Program-made: the position numbers and the translations under genes | NCBI RefSeq assembly: GCF_027257975.1 | Contig: NZ_JANZKX010000001.1 | Location: forward strand, 310,001-374,000 | Length of the DNA: 64,000 bases | Direction of reading: 5' to 3' | From: Pelomonas sp. BJYL3 | Lineage (GTDB): Bacteria; Pseudomonadota; Gammaproteobacteria; Burkholderiales; Burkholderiaceae_C | The notes under the pieces: generated by a model | Databases searched by the model: none | The model's input: only the letters and a program-made list of their open reading frames with translations | What the model was told of the DNA's origin: nothing | Shown: one piece after another, positions 18,437-27,802 of the stretch | How the letters are laid out: each line of letters starts with the position of its first letter | Position numbering within the stretch: the stretch's first letter is position 1

Positions 18437-20032
18437 ATGCAATTCACGAATTTCAAGATCGGCACCCGCCTTCTGGGTGCCATGCTGGCCATGGCCCTGC
18501 TCGCCGTGGTGGTGGGCCTCGTCGGGCTGCGCGCCCTGGGCACGGTGGCCGAGAACGGCCGGACCATGTACACGCAGGAGCTGATGGCCATCTCCAGCAT
18601 CAAGGACGCCAACAAGGACCTGGTCCTGCTCGCCCGGGACGTGCGCAACGTGCTGCTGGCCCCCACGCCCGAGAAGCGCGAGGCGGCCCGCCAGACGGTG
18701 AAGGCCAACGTCCGGGCCATGAAGGCCGACCTCGACAAGGCGCTGCCGCATTACGTCACCGAGCGCGGCCAGGCCGAGATCGCCCGGCTGAAGGCCCTGA
18801 TGCAGCCCTGGGAGGCCGCCCTGGCCACCCTGGAAGGCAAGCTGGCCGAGGGTGCGGATCCGGAAGCGGCCCAGCAGTACCTGTACGAGACCTATGTGCC
18901 CACCTTCAACGCCGTCGACGACCAGCTCAAGCTGCTCAGCCGTCTCAAGGAGGACTACGCCGACCAGCTGGCCCGGCAGGGCATGGCCGACTATGCCCGC
19001 AGCCGCAACATCATCGCCGTGCTGATCGTCCTGAGCCTGGGCGGTGCCGTGCTGCTGGCCCTCCTGCTGGCCGGCCAGGTGAGCCGCGGGCTGCAGCGGG
19101 CGGTGGTCGCGGCCCGTGCCATGAGCGAGGGCGACATGACCGTGCGCCTGGACGCCCAGGGCCGGGACGAGGTCGCCCAGCTCACCGCGGCCCTGGAGGA
19201 CATGCGCAGCAAGCTGCTGGGCGTCGTGCATACCGTGCGAGCCAACGCCGAGAGCGTGGCCACCGGCAGCTCCCAGATCGCCTCGGGCAACTCCGACCTC
19301 AGCCAGCGCACCGAAGAACAGGCCAGCGCCCTGCAGCAGACGGCCGCCACCATGGACCAGCTCGGCTCCACCGTGCGCCTCAACGCCGACAGCGCGCAGC
19401 AGGCCAACCAGCTGGCCGTCAATGCCTCCGAGGTGGCGCAGCGGGGCGGCGGCGTGGTGTCCGAGGTGGTGGAGACCATGAAGGGCATCCACGAGAGCTC
19501 GCGCCGCATCGCCGACATCATCGGCGTGATCGACGGCATCGCCTTCCAGACCAACATCCTCGCCCTGAACGCGGCGGTGGAGGCCGCCCGGGCCGGCGAG
19601 CAGGGCCGCGGCTTCGCGGTGGTGGCGGGCGAGGTGCGCACCCTGGCCCAGCGCAGCGCCGAGGCGGCGCGGGAGATCAAGTCCCTGATCACGACCAGCG
19701 TGGAGCGCGTCGAGCACGGCACGCAGCTGGTGGACCACGCCGGATCGACCATGGGCGAGGTGGTCCAGGCCATCAGCCGCGTCACCGACATCGTGGGCGA
19801 AATCAGTGCCGCCAGCCGCGAGCAGAGCACGGGCATCAGCCAGGTCAGCGAGGCGGTGACGCAGATGGACCGGGTCACCCAGCAGAACGCGGCCCTGGTC
19901 GAGCAGAGCGCCGCGGCCGCGGAGAGCCTGCGCGGCCAGTCGGCCCAGCTGCTGGACGTGGTGGCCTTCTTCCGGCTGCAGGCCGGCGGTGCCGGAACGC
20001 GGGCCGCGAGCCACCGGGCCGCTCACGAATGA
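18437..20032 (+). CDS. Methyl-accepting chemotaxis protein
   Basis: Encodes 531 residues. A first membrane helix ([20 protein letters not shown], residues 12-31) is followed by a roughly 160-residue periplasmic four-helix-bundle sensor (4HB_MCP type), a second helix ([22 protein letters not shown], near 194-215), a HAMP domain, and the MA signalling domain with the hairpin tip [35 protein letters not shown] split around residues 370-405. It transmits ligand binding to CheA/CheW. No CheR/CheB-docking pentapeptide ends the protein. GGAGAG precedes the chosen ATG. It is followed by a paralogue, pointing to tandem duplication. Confidence 0.95.
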   Translation: MQFTNFKIGTRLLGAMLAMALLAVVVGLVGLRALGTVAENGRTMYTQELMAISSIKDANKDLVLLARDVRNVLLAPTPEKREAARQTVKANVRAMKADLDKALPHYVTERGQAEIARLKALMQPWEAALATLEGKLAEGADPEAAQQYLYETYVPTFNAVDDQLKLLSRLKEDYADQLARQGMADYARSRNIIAVLIVLSLGGAVLLALLLAGQVSRGLQRAVVAARAMSEGDMTVRLDAQGRDEVAQLTAALEDMRSKLLGVVHTVRANAESVATGSSQIASGNSDLSQRTEEQASALQQTAATMDQLGSTVRLNADSAQQANQLAVNASEVAQRGGGVVSEVVETMKGIHESSRRIADIIGVIDGIAFQTNILALNAAVEAARAGEQGRGFAVVAGEVRTLAQRSAEAAREIKSLITTSVERVEHGTQLVDHAGSTMGEVVQAISRVTDIVGEISAASREQSTGISQVSEAVTQMDRVTQQNAALVEQSAAAAESLRGQSAQLLDVVAFFRLQAGGAGTRAASHRAAHE

Positions 20033-20074
20033 ACGGGGGCGCTTCGGCACGGGCCTCCCCACGCAACGTCCCCG

Positions 20075-20107
20075 CCCTCGGGCGGGCCGCGCAGGCCCGC
20101 CCGAGGG
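20075..20107 (+). terminator. GC-rich hairpin after the first chemoreceptor gene
   Basis: A perfect 14-bp stem, CCCTCGGGCGGGCC (20075-20088) with GGCCCGCCCGAGGG (20094-20107), around a 5-base loop, 42 bases after the stop codon. Only a weak T-rich stretch (ATTTG) follows, so it may be a poor or Rho-assisted terminator or an mRNA-end stabiliser. It separates the two chemoreceptor genes. Confidence 0.5.
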
Positions 20108-20322
20108 GGATTTGAATCGTGAACAAGTCCCTCTTCCGCGGCTGAATCAGGCCCGGCCGGGGGGTTTGCCTGCCTCGAAACGTGTCACATTTGCTTGCAC
20201 GTTCGATTCAAATTGATAACGATTGCAGTCTCCTGGAATGCCTGGGGGCAACGCCCGGCCGCCTTGCCGGTCGCGACCGTCCACTGCATTCCTCCTGCCC
20301 TGCCAGTCCAGAAGGAAGCCCC

Positions 20323-21894
20323 ATGTCGCTGACCGGAAACCCTCGCCTTGGTCTGATCGGCCGCCTGCTGATCATGGCCGCAGCCCTGGCCCTGATCCTC
20401 ATCGGCGCCGCCGTGCACACGTCTCGGCAGCTGGTCTCCCTGGAGGAGGCCGCGCACGCTGCCGAGTCTTCCAGGTTTCCGCAGCTGCAGCGCATGGCCC
20501 AGGCCCAGCTGGAAGTGACGCGCCTGTCCCTCCAGCTGCGTCACGCCATGCTGTCCCGCACGCCGCAGGAGCGTGACACGGCGCTGCAGGACATCAAGCG
20601 GCTCAAGGAGGCCATCACGGAGCAGCTGGGCGCCTACGAGAAAGCCCTGCATACCGAGACCGGGCGCCAACGCTTCCGCCCCGTTCAACAGAAGGTCCAG
20701 GCCTTCGCGGAGGTCGAGCAGAAGAACCTCGCGCTGATCGAGGCCGGACAGATGAGCGAGGCCTTTGCCTTCCTGGTGGACCAGACCATTCCGGCACGCA
20801 ACGCCCTGCTCCATGAGATCGCCGAGAACGTCAAGTACCAGGAGTCGCGCCTGCAGGACGAGCTGCAGCTGGTGAAGAGTCAGGCCGGCAATGCCCGGCT
20901 CGAGTTCGGCTTCGTGGCGGTGGCAGCGGTCCTGGCCCTGATGGCCACGACCGCCTACCTGGCCCGCGCCCTTCGGCAGCGCGTCCATGCCCTCAATGCC
21001 GTCGCCAACCGCCTGCGCGACGGCGACTTCACCCAGCCCGTGCAAGACACGCAAGCGGATGAGTTCTCCGCGGTGATGCGCTCCATGCAGCACATGCAGG
21101 ACGCCCTGGCCGGCATCGTCCATACCGTGCGATCCAACGCGGAGAGCGTGGCCACAGGCAGCGAGCAGATCGCCCATGGCAATGCAGACCTGAGCCAGCG
21201 CACCGAGGAGCAGGCCAGCGCCCTGCAGCAGACCGCCGCCACCATGGACCAGCTGGGCTCCACCGTGCGCAACAACGCCGACAACGCGCAGCAGGCCAAT
21301 CAGATGGCCCTGCAGGCCTCGGAGGTGGCGCGGCGCGGCGGGGGTGTCGTGGCCGAAGTCGTCGAGACCATGAGGAGCATCAACGAGGGCTCGCGCCGCA
21401 TTGCCGACATCACCGGCGTCATCGACAGCATTGCCTTCCAGACCAACATCCTCGCCCTGAACGCGGCCGTCGAGGCGGCTCGCGCCGGCGAGCAGGGCCG
21501 CGGCTTCGCCGTGGTGGCGGGCGAGGTCCGCATCCTGGCCCAGCGCAGCGCCGAGGCGGCCAAGGAGATCAAGTCGCTGATCGGCGACAGCGCGGCGCGC
21601 GTCGAGCAGGGCACCCAGCTGGTCGACCGGGCCGGCAGCACCATGGACGAAGTGGTGAAGGCGATCCACCGCGTGACTGACATCGTGGGCGAGATCAGCG
21701 CCGCCAGCCGTGAGCAGAGCACCGGCATCGGGCAGGTCGGCGAGGCCGTGAGCGCCATGGACCGGGTCACCCAGCAGAACGCGGCGCTCGTCGAGGAAAG
21801 CGCCGCCGCTGCCGAGAGCCTGCGCAACCAGTCGGCCCGGCTGCTGGAGGTGGTCGCCTTCTTCCGCCTCCAGCCGGGAGCCGCACCGCGCTGA
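20323..21894 (+). CDS. Methyl-accepting chemotaxis protein (paralogue of preceding gene)
   Basis: Encodes 523 residues with the same plan: helix 1 ([20 protein letters not shown], near residue 13), a periplasmic sensor of about 160 residues, helix 2 ([20 protein letters not shown], near 190), HAMP and MA domain. The signalling halves of the two receptors are nearly identical (for example [21 protein letters not shown]), whereas the sensor halves have diverged, so they should detect different ligands but feed the same CheA/CheW array. GAAGGAAG precedes the ATG. The 290-base upstream spacer gives it room for its own promoter. Confidence 0.95.
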   Translation: MSLTGNPRLGLIGRLLIMAAALALILIGAAVHTSRQLVSLEEAAHAAESSRFPQLQRMAQAQLEVTRLSLQLRHAMLSRTPQERDTALQDIKRLKEAITEQLGAYEKALHTETGRQRFRPVQQKVQAFAEVEQKNLALIEAGQMSEAFAFLVDQTIPARNALLHEIAENVKYQESRLQDELQLVKSQAGNARLEFGFVAVAAVLALMATTAYLARALRQRVHALNAVANRLRDGDFTQPVQDTQADEFSAVMRSMQHMQDALAGIVHTVRSNAESVATGSEQIAHGNADLSQRTEEQASALQQTAATMDQLGSTVRNNADNAQQANQMALQASEVARRGGGVVAEVVETMRSINEGSRRIADITGVIDSIAFQTNILALNAAVEAARAGEQGRGFAVVAGEVRILAQRSAEAAKEIKSLIGDSAARVEQGTQLVDRAGSTMDEVVKAIHRVTDIVGEISAASREQSTGIGQVGEAVSAMDRVTQQNAALVEESAAAAESLRNQSARLLEVVAFFRLQPGAAPR

Positions 21895-22058
21895 GGTGAC
21901 CTGCGATGGCACGGCCCCCACCGGCCCTGGACGGGGCTGGCGCGTCCTGCAGACACGGCCCCGGGCGCGGCATTGGTCACGAATGGGCTGGGCCTTTAGT
22001 GCAATGCAATCGGTTCCCAAACCGGCAGGAGCCGCGGCCCTGGCATAGACTGCCGGCC

Positions 22059-22916
22059 GTGTTGCTCCCTGCCCTGACTCGGTGCCGCCTCCTGCGTCAG
22101 GGGCTGGCCTTGCTGCTGGGCCTGGCCCTCTTGCAGGCCCAGGCCCAGCAGCTGCGCCTGTGCCAGACCGAGTCGCCCCGCTACGACTACCGGCTCGCCC
22201 TGACGCGACTCCTGCTGGAGAAGACCGCGCAGCGCGGCGAGTCCTTCACCCTCATCCGCCATGGCCAGGGGGCAGATCCCTCGCAGGAGCGCTGCCTGGA
22301 GCTGCTGCGCAGCGGCGAGGTGGACCTGGTCTATCTGCCGCCCAGCCCGGCGCGGCTGGCGGAGTTTGCCGTCCTGCCCATCGACCTGCACGCCGGCCGC
22401 CTGGGCTACCGCCTGCTGCTGATCCGCAAGGAGGACGCGCCGCGCTTCGCCCGCATCCAGACCCTGGCGCAGCTGGGCAAGCTGACGGGCGGCTTTGGCC
22501 GCCAGTGGGCCGACCTGGCCGTGTTCGAGGCCAACGGCCTGCCCGTGGTCGCCGGCCCGGGCACCGAGGCCCTGCTGGCCATGCTGCGCGCCCGGCGCTT
22601 TGACTACCTGCAGCGCGGCGTCTCCGAGGCCTACGCTGAGCTGGCCAGCTTCGGCGGCAATGACGAGCTCATGGTGGAGCCGCACCTGGCCCTGCACTAC
22701 GCCTGGCCCGTCTACTTCATGGCGCGCCGTGACCGGCAGCCCCTGCTGCAGCGCCTGCAACGCGGGTTGCAGCTCGCCCAGCAGGACGGCAGCTTCCGCC
22801 GGCTGCTGGACCAGCACCAGGGCCGGGACTGGACCCGCGCAGCCATCGAGCGCCGCCGCGTGCTGGCCCTGAAATCGCCCTGGCCGGACATGGCCCTGCC
22901 CACGCCGGAGCGTTGA
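22059..22916 (+). CDS. Periplasmic solute-binding-like protein
   Basis: Encodes about 285 residues from a GTG start; the hydrophobic stretch LALLLGLALLQAQAQQ is a signal peptide, so the protein is periplasmic. The rest resembles the bacterial extracellular solute-binding family 3 fold: RLCQTESPRYDYRLALTRLLLEKTA, GEVDLVYLPPSPARLAEF, LGYRLLLIRKEDAPRFARI and a helical C terminus. No transporter genes are adjacent. It follows two chemoreceptors, so it could present a ligand to one of them, but that is inference. The start is uncertain: no ribosome site lies at the usual distance, and an ATG 51 codons upstream is in frame. Confidence 0.6.
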   Translation: MLLPALTRCRLLRQGLALLLGLALLQAQAQQLRLCQTESPRYDYRLALTRLLLEKTAQRGESFTLIRHGQGADPSQERCLELLRSGEVDLVYLPPSPARLAEFAVLPIDLHAGRLGYRLLLIRKEDAPRFARIQTLAQLGKLTGGFGRQWADLAVFEANGLPVVAGPGTEALLAMLRARRFDYLQRGVSEAYAELASFGGNDELMVEPHLALHYAWPVYFMARRDRQPLLQRLQRGLQLAQQDGSFRRLLDQHQGRDWTRAAIERRRVLALKSPWPDMALPTPER

Positions 22917-22958
22917 CGGCCGCCGCGCGCCGGGCCCTGCGTGGACCCGCTCCCTCTC

Positions 22959-23420
22959 TCAGTCCGCCTCGCGGCGCTGCAGGGACTTGAGCTGGCGCCC
23001 CTGCCCCGGCAAGGCCCGCAGGTACTTGAAGGTGGCGGTGGCGTGAGCACAGAGCCGGCCGTCCTCACCCAGCACCCGCCCCTCGCAGAAGGCCATGGTG
23101 GCGGTGTGATGCAGCAGCTCGCCCTGGGCACGCAGCTCGCCCTCGGCGGGTCGCATGAAGCTGGTCTTCATCTCGATGGTGACCACGCCAGGCCCCATGC
23201 CCTCCTGGTGCATGTGGATGCTGCGGGCGGCATGGGCCATGGCCACGTCCAGCAGGCTCATCAGTACGCCGCCATGGGCCACCTCCCAGGAGTTGAGATG
23301 GCTCTCGCGGATGTCCACCCGCAGCTCCGCGCGGCCGTCGCCCAGGCTGTGCAGCTCGAAGCCCAGCTGCTCGACGAAGGGGATGCGGACAGGGAAGGAC
23401 AGGGGCGGCGTGCGTTTCAT
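22959..23420 (-). CDS. PaaI-type hotdog thioesterase
   Basis: Encodes 153 residues of the hotdog fold. The conserved HGGVLMSLLDVAMAHAA helix (residues about 48-64), the TIEMKTSFMRPA strand and a final strand ATATFKYL match the PaaI/YbgC-like acyl-CoA thioesterases. It would hydrolyse a CoA thioester, recovering CoA and relieving product build-up. It is the last gene of the fadB-fadA-thioesterase-ACAD-SDR-thioesterase cluster. A second, distinct PaaI-like gene lies at 26110. The acyl specificity is unknown. Confidence 0.85.
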   Translation of the reverse strand: MKRTPPLSFPVRIPFVEQLGFELHSLGDGRAELRVDIRESHLNSWEVAHGGVLMSLLDVAMAHAARSIHMHQEGMGPGVVTIEMKTSFMRPAEGELRAQGELLHHTATMAFCEGRVLGEDGRLCAHATATFKYLRALPGQGRQLKSLQRREAD

Positions 23421-23437
23421 GGCGTCAGTCTAGGGCC

Positions 23438-24229
23438 TCAGGCACCGTGGATCGCTGACACACCGCCGTCCACCGCCAGCACCTGGCCCGTGATGTGCTT
23501 GCCGGCACGCGACGCGAACAGCAGGGCCGCGCCCTTGAGGTCGTCCTCGTCGCCCAGGCGGCGCAAGGGCGCGGCCTCGGCGATCTTGTCCTCGCCCATG
23601 GCCGCGAGCAGGCCCTGCGTCATCTTGCTGGGGAAGAAGCCCGGCGCCAGCGCGTTCACGGTGATGCCGTAGCGGCCCCACTCGCCGGCCAGCGCGCGGG
23701 TGAAGTTCACGGCCGCGCCCTTGCTGGTGTTGTAGGCGATGGTCTTCATCATCGCCGGGTTGCCGCCCAGGCCGGCGATGGAGGCCACATTGATGATGCG
23801 GCCGTGGCGCCGCGGGATCATGCTCGCCTGCGCCGCGGCCTGGCTCATCACGAAGAGGCTGCGGATGTTGAGGTTCATCACCTTGTCCCAGGCCTCCAGC
23901 GGATGGTCCTCGGCCGGTGCGCCCCAGGTGGCGCCGGCGTTGTTGACGAGGATGTCGATCTGGCCGAGGCGTTCCATCGTCTGCTCGACGATGCCGCGGG
24001 CCTGGGCTTCATCCGCGGCATCGGCAGCGATCCAGCGGGCATCGATGCCCCGCGCCTGCAGCTGGGCCACGGCCTCTTCCAGGTCAGCGGCCTTGCGCGA
24101 GCTGAGCATGATCTTCGCGCCCGCCTCGCCCAGGCTTTCGGCGATCTGCAACCCCAGGCCGCGCGAGCCGCCGGTGACCAGGGCCACCTGGCCGCTGAGG
24201 TCGAACAAGTCCTGCACCTTGGTGCTCAT
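23438..24229 (-). CDS. SDR family oxidoreductase in the beta-oxidation cluster
   Basis: Encodes 263 residues. TGGSRGLG (residues 19-26) binds NAD(P), NNAG is at 96-99, and Ser150, Tyr166, Lys170 form the catalytic triad (NVASIAG, YNTSK). The C-terminal GQVLAVDGGVSA is typical of classical SDRs such as FabG- or 3-hydroxyacyl-CoA-dehydrogenase-like enzymes. GGAGACTCCC precedes the ATG. It lies between an acyl-CoA dehydrogenase and a thioesterase in the same direction, so a 3-hydroxyacyl or related acyl substrate is plausible but not proven. Confidence 0.87.
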   Translation of the reverse strand: MSTKVQDLFDLSGQVALVTGGSRGLGLQIAESLGEAGAKIMLSSRKAADLEEAVAQLQARGIDARWIAADAADEAQARGIVEQTMERLGQIDILVNNAGATWGAPAEDHPLEAWDKVMNLNIRSLFVMSQAAAQASMIPRRHGRIINVASIAGLGGNPAMMKTIAYNTSKGAAVNFTRALAGEWGRYGITVNALAPGFFPSKMTQGLLAAMGEDKIAEAAPLRRLGDEDDLKGAALLFASRAGKHITGQVLAVDGGVSAIHGA

Positions 24230-24257
24230 GGGAGTCTCCTTTGAATTTCCTGAGAGG

Positions 24258-26078
24258 TCAGAACCAGGCGTCCTGCATCTCGCGACACAGCGCTTCACGG
24301 CGCTGCACCACGGGCAGCCAGGCGGCAATGCGTGGCAGCTCGTAGGCGAAGAAATAGGCCTGGGCGGCCCGCTTGCCCTGGGCGAAGTCACGGGTGTCGT
24401 CCGGTGCCAGGGCCAGCACCACGTCCAGCCAGATCCAGGCCAGGACCGTGTGGCCAAAGGCCTGCAGATAGGGCGTGGCATTGGCCAGCGCCGTCTCGGG
24501 CTCGCCGGTGGCCCACGCCGCCTTGGTCGCGGCGCCCACCTGCGCCAGAGCCTGGGCCAGCTGATTGGCGGCCTCGGCAAGACCTGGCACCTGGCCCGCC
24601 GCGCTGATCGTCTCGTTGATGCGCCGGGCCAGCGCCATCAGCGCCGCGCCGCCTTCCATCACCACCTTGCGGCCGAGCAGGTCCAGAGCCTGGATGCCGT
24701 GCGTGCCCTCGTGGATCATGTTGAGGCGGTTGTCGCGCCAGTGCTGCTCGACGGGGAAGTCCCGCGTATAGCCATAGCCGCCCAGCACCTGGATGGCCAG
24801 GGAGTTGGCCTCCAGGCACCACTCGCTGGGCCAGCTCTTGGCGATGGGGATCAGCACCTCCAGCAGCAGGCGCGCACGGCCCGCGGCCTCGGCCTCGGCC
24901 GTGTGCTGCTCATCGACCAGGCGGGCGCAGAACAGCTCCAGGGCCAGCGCCCCTTCCACATAGCTCTTCTGCGCCAGCAGCATGCGCTTGACGTCGGCAT
25001 GCTCGATGATGGGCCGCTGGGGCGAGGCGGCGTCCTTGCCCGCGGCCGTCAGCGGCCGGCCCTGCGGCCGCTGGCGGGCATAGGCCAGGCTGGCCTCGTA
25101 GCCCGCATAGCCCAGCATGGTGGCGCCCAGGCCCACGCCGATGCGGGCCTCGTTCATCATGTGGAACATGGCCTTGAGCCCCTCGCCGGGCGCGCCCACG
25201 CGATAGCCGATGGCCCCGCCCTGCCCGCCCGGCTGATGCCGGCCCTCGCCGAAGTTCAGCAGGCAGTTGGTGGTGCCGCGGTAGCCCAGCTTGTGGTTGA
25301 GGCCGGCCAGCACCACGTCGTTGCGTTCCCCCGTGAGCTGCCCCTCGGCGTCCACCAGCCATTTGGGCACGATGAACAGCGAGATGCCGCGCACGCCGGG
25401 CACCGGCTTGCCATCCGGGCCGGGGATCTTGGCCAGCACCAGGTGGACAATGTTCTCGCGCAGTTCGTGCTCGCCGGCGGAGATCCACATCTTGTGGCCA
25501 CGCAGGCGGTAGCGCGGGCCCAGGGGGTCGTTCTCAGAATCGGCGCCGTCTGGCTCGGCCCGCGTGGCCACGTCGGACAGCGAGGAGCCCGCCTGCGGTT
25601 CGGAGAGGCACATGGTGCCGAACCAGCGCCCTTCGAACTCGGCCCGGGCGAAGACCTCGCGCTGCCGCGGCGTGCCGTGCGCCATCAGCAGATTGGCATT
25701 GCCGTTGGTGAGCATGGCGTAGCCGCCCAGCGCGATGCAGGCCTTGCTGAAGAAGGCATTGGCCGCCATCTCCACCGTGCAGGGCAGCTGCATGCCGCCG
25801 TTCCCGTAGTCCTGGGCGGCGCTGAGCATGCCCGACTCCACGTAGGCATCCAGCGCCTCGCGCGTGGCCTGGGGCAGGTGCACGCGCTCGCCGTCGAAGT
25901 GCGGCTCCTGGGTGTCGAGCAGGCGGTTGACGGGCGCGAACTTCTCGCGGGCGATGCGCTCGCAGGTGTCCAGCACGGCGTCGAAGGTCTCGCGGCTGTG
26001 GTCGGCAAAGCGCTCGCGCTGGTTCAGCGATTCGGATTGGAGCCAGTCGTAGAGCAGGAAGTCGAGGGTGTCGCGCAT
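24258..26078 (-). CDS. Acyl-CoA dehydrogenase
   Basis: Encodes 606 residues, longer than the 380-residue basic type and like the large ACADs with a C-terminal extension. Visible are the substrate and flavin segment WFGTMCLSEPQAGSSLSDVATRA (near residues 150-172), the HKMWISAGEH strand, and the FAD-binding helix QVLGGYGYTRDFPVEQHWRDNRLNMIHEGTHGIQALDLLGRK (near 440-480), which supplies the catalytic region with EGT. It carries out the first oxidation of beta-oxidation, passing electrons to ETF. It belongs to the fadB-fadA cluster. Confidence 0.92.
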   Translation of the reverse strand: MRDTLDFLLYDWLQSESLNQRERFADHSRETFDAVLDTCERIAREKFAPVNRLLDTQEPHFDGERVHLPQATREALDAYVESGMLSAAQDYGNGGMQLPCTVEMAANAFFSKACIALGGYAMLTNGNANLLMAHGTPRQREVFARAEFEGRWFGTMCLSEPQAGSSLSDVATRAEPDGADSENDPLGPRYRLRGHKMWISAGEHELRENIVHLVLAKIPGPDGKPVPGVRGISLFIVPKWLVDAEGQLTGERNDVVLAGLNHKLGYRGTTNCLLNFGEGRHQPGGQGGAIGYRVGAPGEGLKAMFHMMNEARIGVGLGATMLGYAGYEASLAYARQRPQGRPLTAAGKDAASPQRPIIEHADVKRMLLAQKSYVEGALALELFCARLVDEQHTAEAEAAGRARLLLEVLIPIAKSWPSEWCLEANSLAIQVLGGYGYTRDFPVEQHWRDNRLNMIHEGTHGIQALDLLGRKVVMEGGAALMALARRINETISAAGQVPGLAEAANQLAQALAQVGAATKAAWATGEPETALANATPYLQAFGHTVLAWIWLDVVLALAPDDTRDFAQGKRAAQAYFFAYELPRIAAWLPVVQRREALCREMQDAWF

Positions 26079-26109
26079 GGCGATCTCCAGCAGTCGATGG
26101 GGCCCGCGC

Positions 26110-26526
26110 TCAGGCGGGCGTGAGTGCCATGGTGGCCGAGGCCTTCATCACCAGCGTGCGGGTCGTGCCGTCCACGGCATGGACCTCGGCCTCGGTGAAG
26201 GTGAGCGTGCGCCCGGCCTTGAGGACCCAGGCCTCGCACTCCAGCTGCTGGCCGCGGGCGCCGCGCAGCAGGCTGGTCTTGAGCTCGGCCGTGAGAATCC
26301 ACTGCCCGGGCGGCGCCTGCGTCTGGGCGGCCGAGCCCATGCTGTGGTCGGCCAGCGAGGCCAGCACGCCCGCATGCACCAGGCCCGTGTGCTGGCGCAG
26401 GCCTTCGCGGATGGCCAGGCGCGTGCGCACACGGCCGGGCTCCACGGCCACGGCCTGCACGCCCAGCTCGACCATGAAGGGGGAACGGGCGATGAAGCCC
26501 TGCAGCGTGGCGAGGTCCAGTTCCAT
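26110..26526 (-). CDS. PaaI-type hotdog thioesterase (second copy)
   Basis: Encodes 138 residues. The helix GLVHAGVLASLADHSMGSAAQ (near 42-62) replaces the usual HGG with HAG, and ILTAELKTSLLRGARGQQLECEAWVLKAGRTLTFTEAEV gives the central strands of the fold. It lies between the thiolase and the acyl-CoA dehydrogenase. It is only distantly similar to the thioesterase at 22959, so the two probably act on different chain lengths or intermediates. Confidence 0.83.
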   Translation of the reverse strand: MELDLATLQGFIARSPFMVELGVQAVAVEPGRVRTRLAIREGLRQHTGLVHAGVLASLADHSMGSAAQTQAPPGQWILTAELKTSLLRGARGQQLECEAWVLKAGRTLTFTEAEVHAVDGTTRTLVMKASATMALTPA

Positions 26527-26610
26527 GGCGTCTCCTGCTGCAGGCTGGGCCGCAGCGCGGTCAGGTCAATGAAGGGCGGCACCGGCACGGCGCCGCCCTC
26601 AGGGCTCGGC

Positions 26611-27786
26611 TCAGAGGACTTCGAACACGCCGGCCGCGCCCATGCCACCGCCGATGCACATCGTCACGCACACCCGCTTGGCGCCGCGGCGGCGGCCTTC
26701 CAGCAGTGCGTGGCCCGTCAGGCGCTGGCCCGACATGCCGTAGGGATGGCCCACGGCAATGGCGCCGCCGTTGACGTTCAGGCGGTCCATGGGGATGCCC
26801 AGGGTGTCGGCGCAGTAGAGCACCTGCACGGCGAAGGCCTCGTTGAGCTCCCAGAGGTCGATGTCGCCAACGCCCAGGCCCAGGCGCTTGAGCACCTTGG
26901 GGATGGCGAAGACGGGGCCGATGCCCATTTCATCGGGCTCGCAGCCGGCCACCGCAAAGCCGAGGAAGCGACCCAGGGGCTTCAACCCTTGCTGCTGGGC
27001 ATAGCGCTCGCTGACGAGCACGCAGGCGCCGGCACCGTCGGAGAACTGGCTGGCATTGCCCGCGCTCACCACGCCGCCGGGCAGCGCGCTGCGCAGGTCC
27101 TTGATGCCCTCGTAGGTGGTGCCCTCGCGCAGGCCTTCGTCCACGCTGACGCTCACCTCGCGGGTGACCAGGCCCTGGACCTTGTCCACCACGCCCGCGG
27201 TGACGGTGATGGGCGCGATCTCCTCGGCGAACAGGCCGGCTGCCTGCGCGGCGCAGGCCTTCTGCTGGCTGGCGGCGCCGTAGTGGTCCTGGCGCTCGCG
27301 CGAGATGCCGTAGCGCTGGGCCACGTTCTCGGCGGTCTGCAGCATGGTCCAGTAGATCTCGGGCTTGTGCTTCATCAGCCAGCTCTCCGTGATCATGTGC
27401 TTGTTCATCTCCTGCTGCACGCAGGAGATGCTCTCCACGCCGCCGGCCACGTAGGCATCGCCCTCGCCGGCCATGATGCGCTGCGCGGCCATGGCGATGG
27501 TCTGCAGGCCGCTGGAGCAGAAGCGGTTGACGGTCATGCCCGCCACGCTGACCGGCAGGCCGGCACGCAGGGCGATCTGGCGCGCGATGTTGTTGCCCGT
27601 GCCGCCTTCGGGGAAGGCGCAGCCCATCAGCACGTCCTCGATGGCGTCCGGCGCAATGCCGGCACGCTCGACGGCGGCCTTGACCACGTGCCCGCCCAGG
27701 GTGGCGCCATGGGTCATGTTGAAGGCACCCTTCCAGCTCTTGGAGAGCGGGGTGCGGGCGGTGGAAACAATCAGTGCTTGGCTCAT
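26611..27786 (-). CDS. fadA: Acetyl-CoA C-acyltransferase (3-ketoacyl-CoA thiolase)
   Basis: Encodes 391 residues. The nucleophile Cys90 lies in [10 protein letters not shown]; the C-terminal [17 protein letters not shown] and [19 protein letters not shown] carry the catalytic His and second Cys. This enzyme cleaves 3-ketoacyl-CoA with CoA in the last step of beta-oxidation. It is distinct from the biosynthetic thiolase at 60222. The start at 27786 replaces one 15 codons upstream that overlaps the spacer. It follows fadB by 16 bases, so the two probably form the trifunctional complex. Confidence 0.94.
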   Translation of the reverse strand: MSQALIVSTARTPLSKSWKGAFNMTHGATLGGHVVKAAVERAGIAPDAIEDVLMGCAFPEGGTGNNIARQIALRAGLPVSVAGMTVNRFCSSGLQTIAMAAQRIMAGEGDAYVAGGVESISCVQQEMNKHMITESWLMKHKPEIYWTMLQTAENVAQRYGISRERQDHYGAASQQKACAAQAAGLFAEEIAPITVTAGVVDKVQGLVTREVSVSVDEGLREGTTYEGIKDLRSALPGGVVSAGNASQFSDGAGACVLVSERYAQQQGLKPLGRFLGFAVAGCEPDEMGIGPVFAIPKVLKRLGLGVGDIDLWELNEAFAVQVLYCADTLGIPMDRLNVNGGAIAVGHPYGMSGQRLTGHALLEGRRRGAKRVCVTMCIGGGMGAAGVFEVL

Positions 27787-27802
27787 GTCGGTACTCCCTC
27801 GC

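Noticed and set aside
20111-20212. Imperfect inverted repeat TTTGAATCG...CGATTCAAA between the chemoreceptor genes
   Set aside because: Arms are short, contain a mismatch and lie about 75 bases apart; no functional context.
20192-20225. Fur-box or sigma-28 promoter before the second chemoreceptor
   Set aside because: GATAACGATT and neighbouring bases match neither consensus beyond chance.
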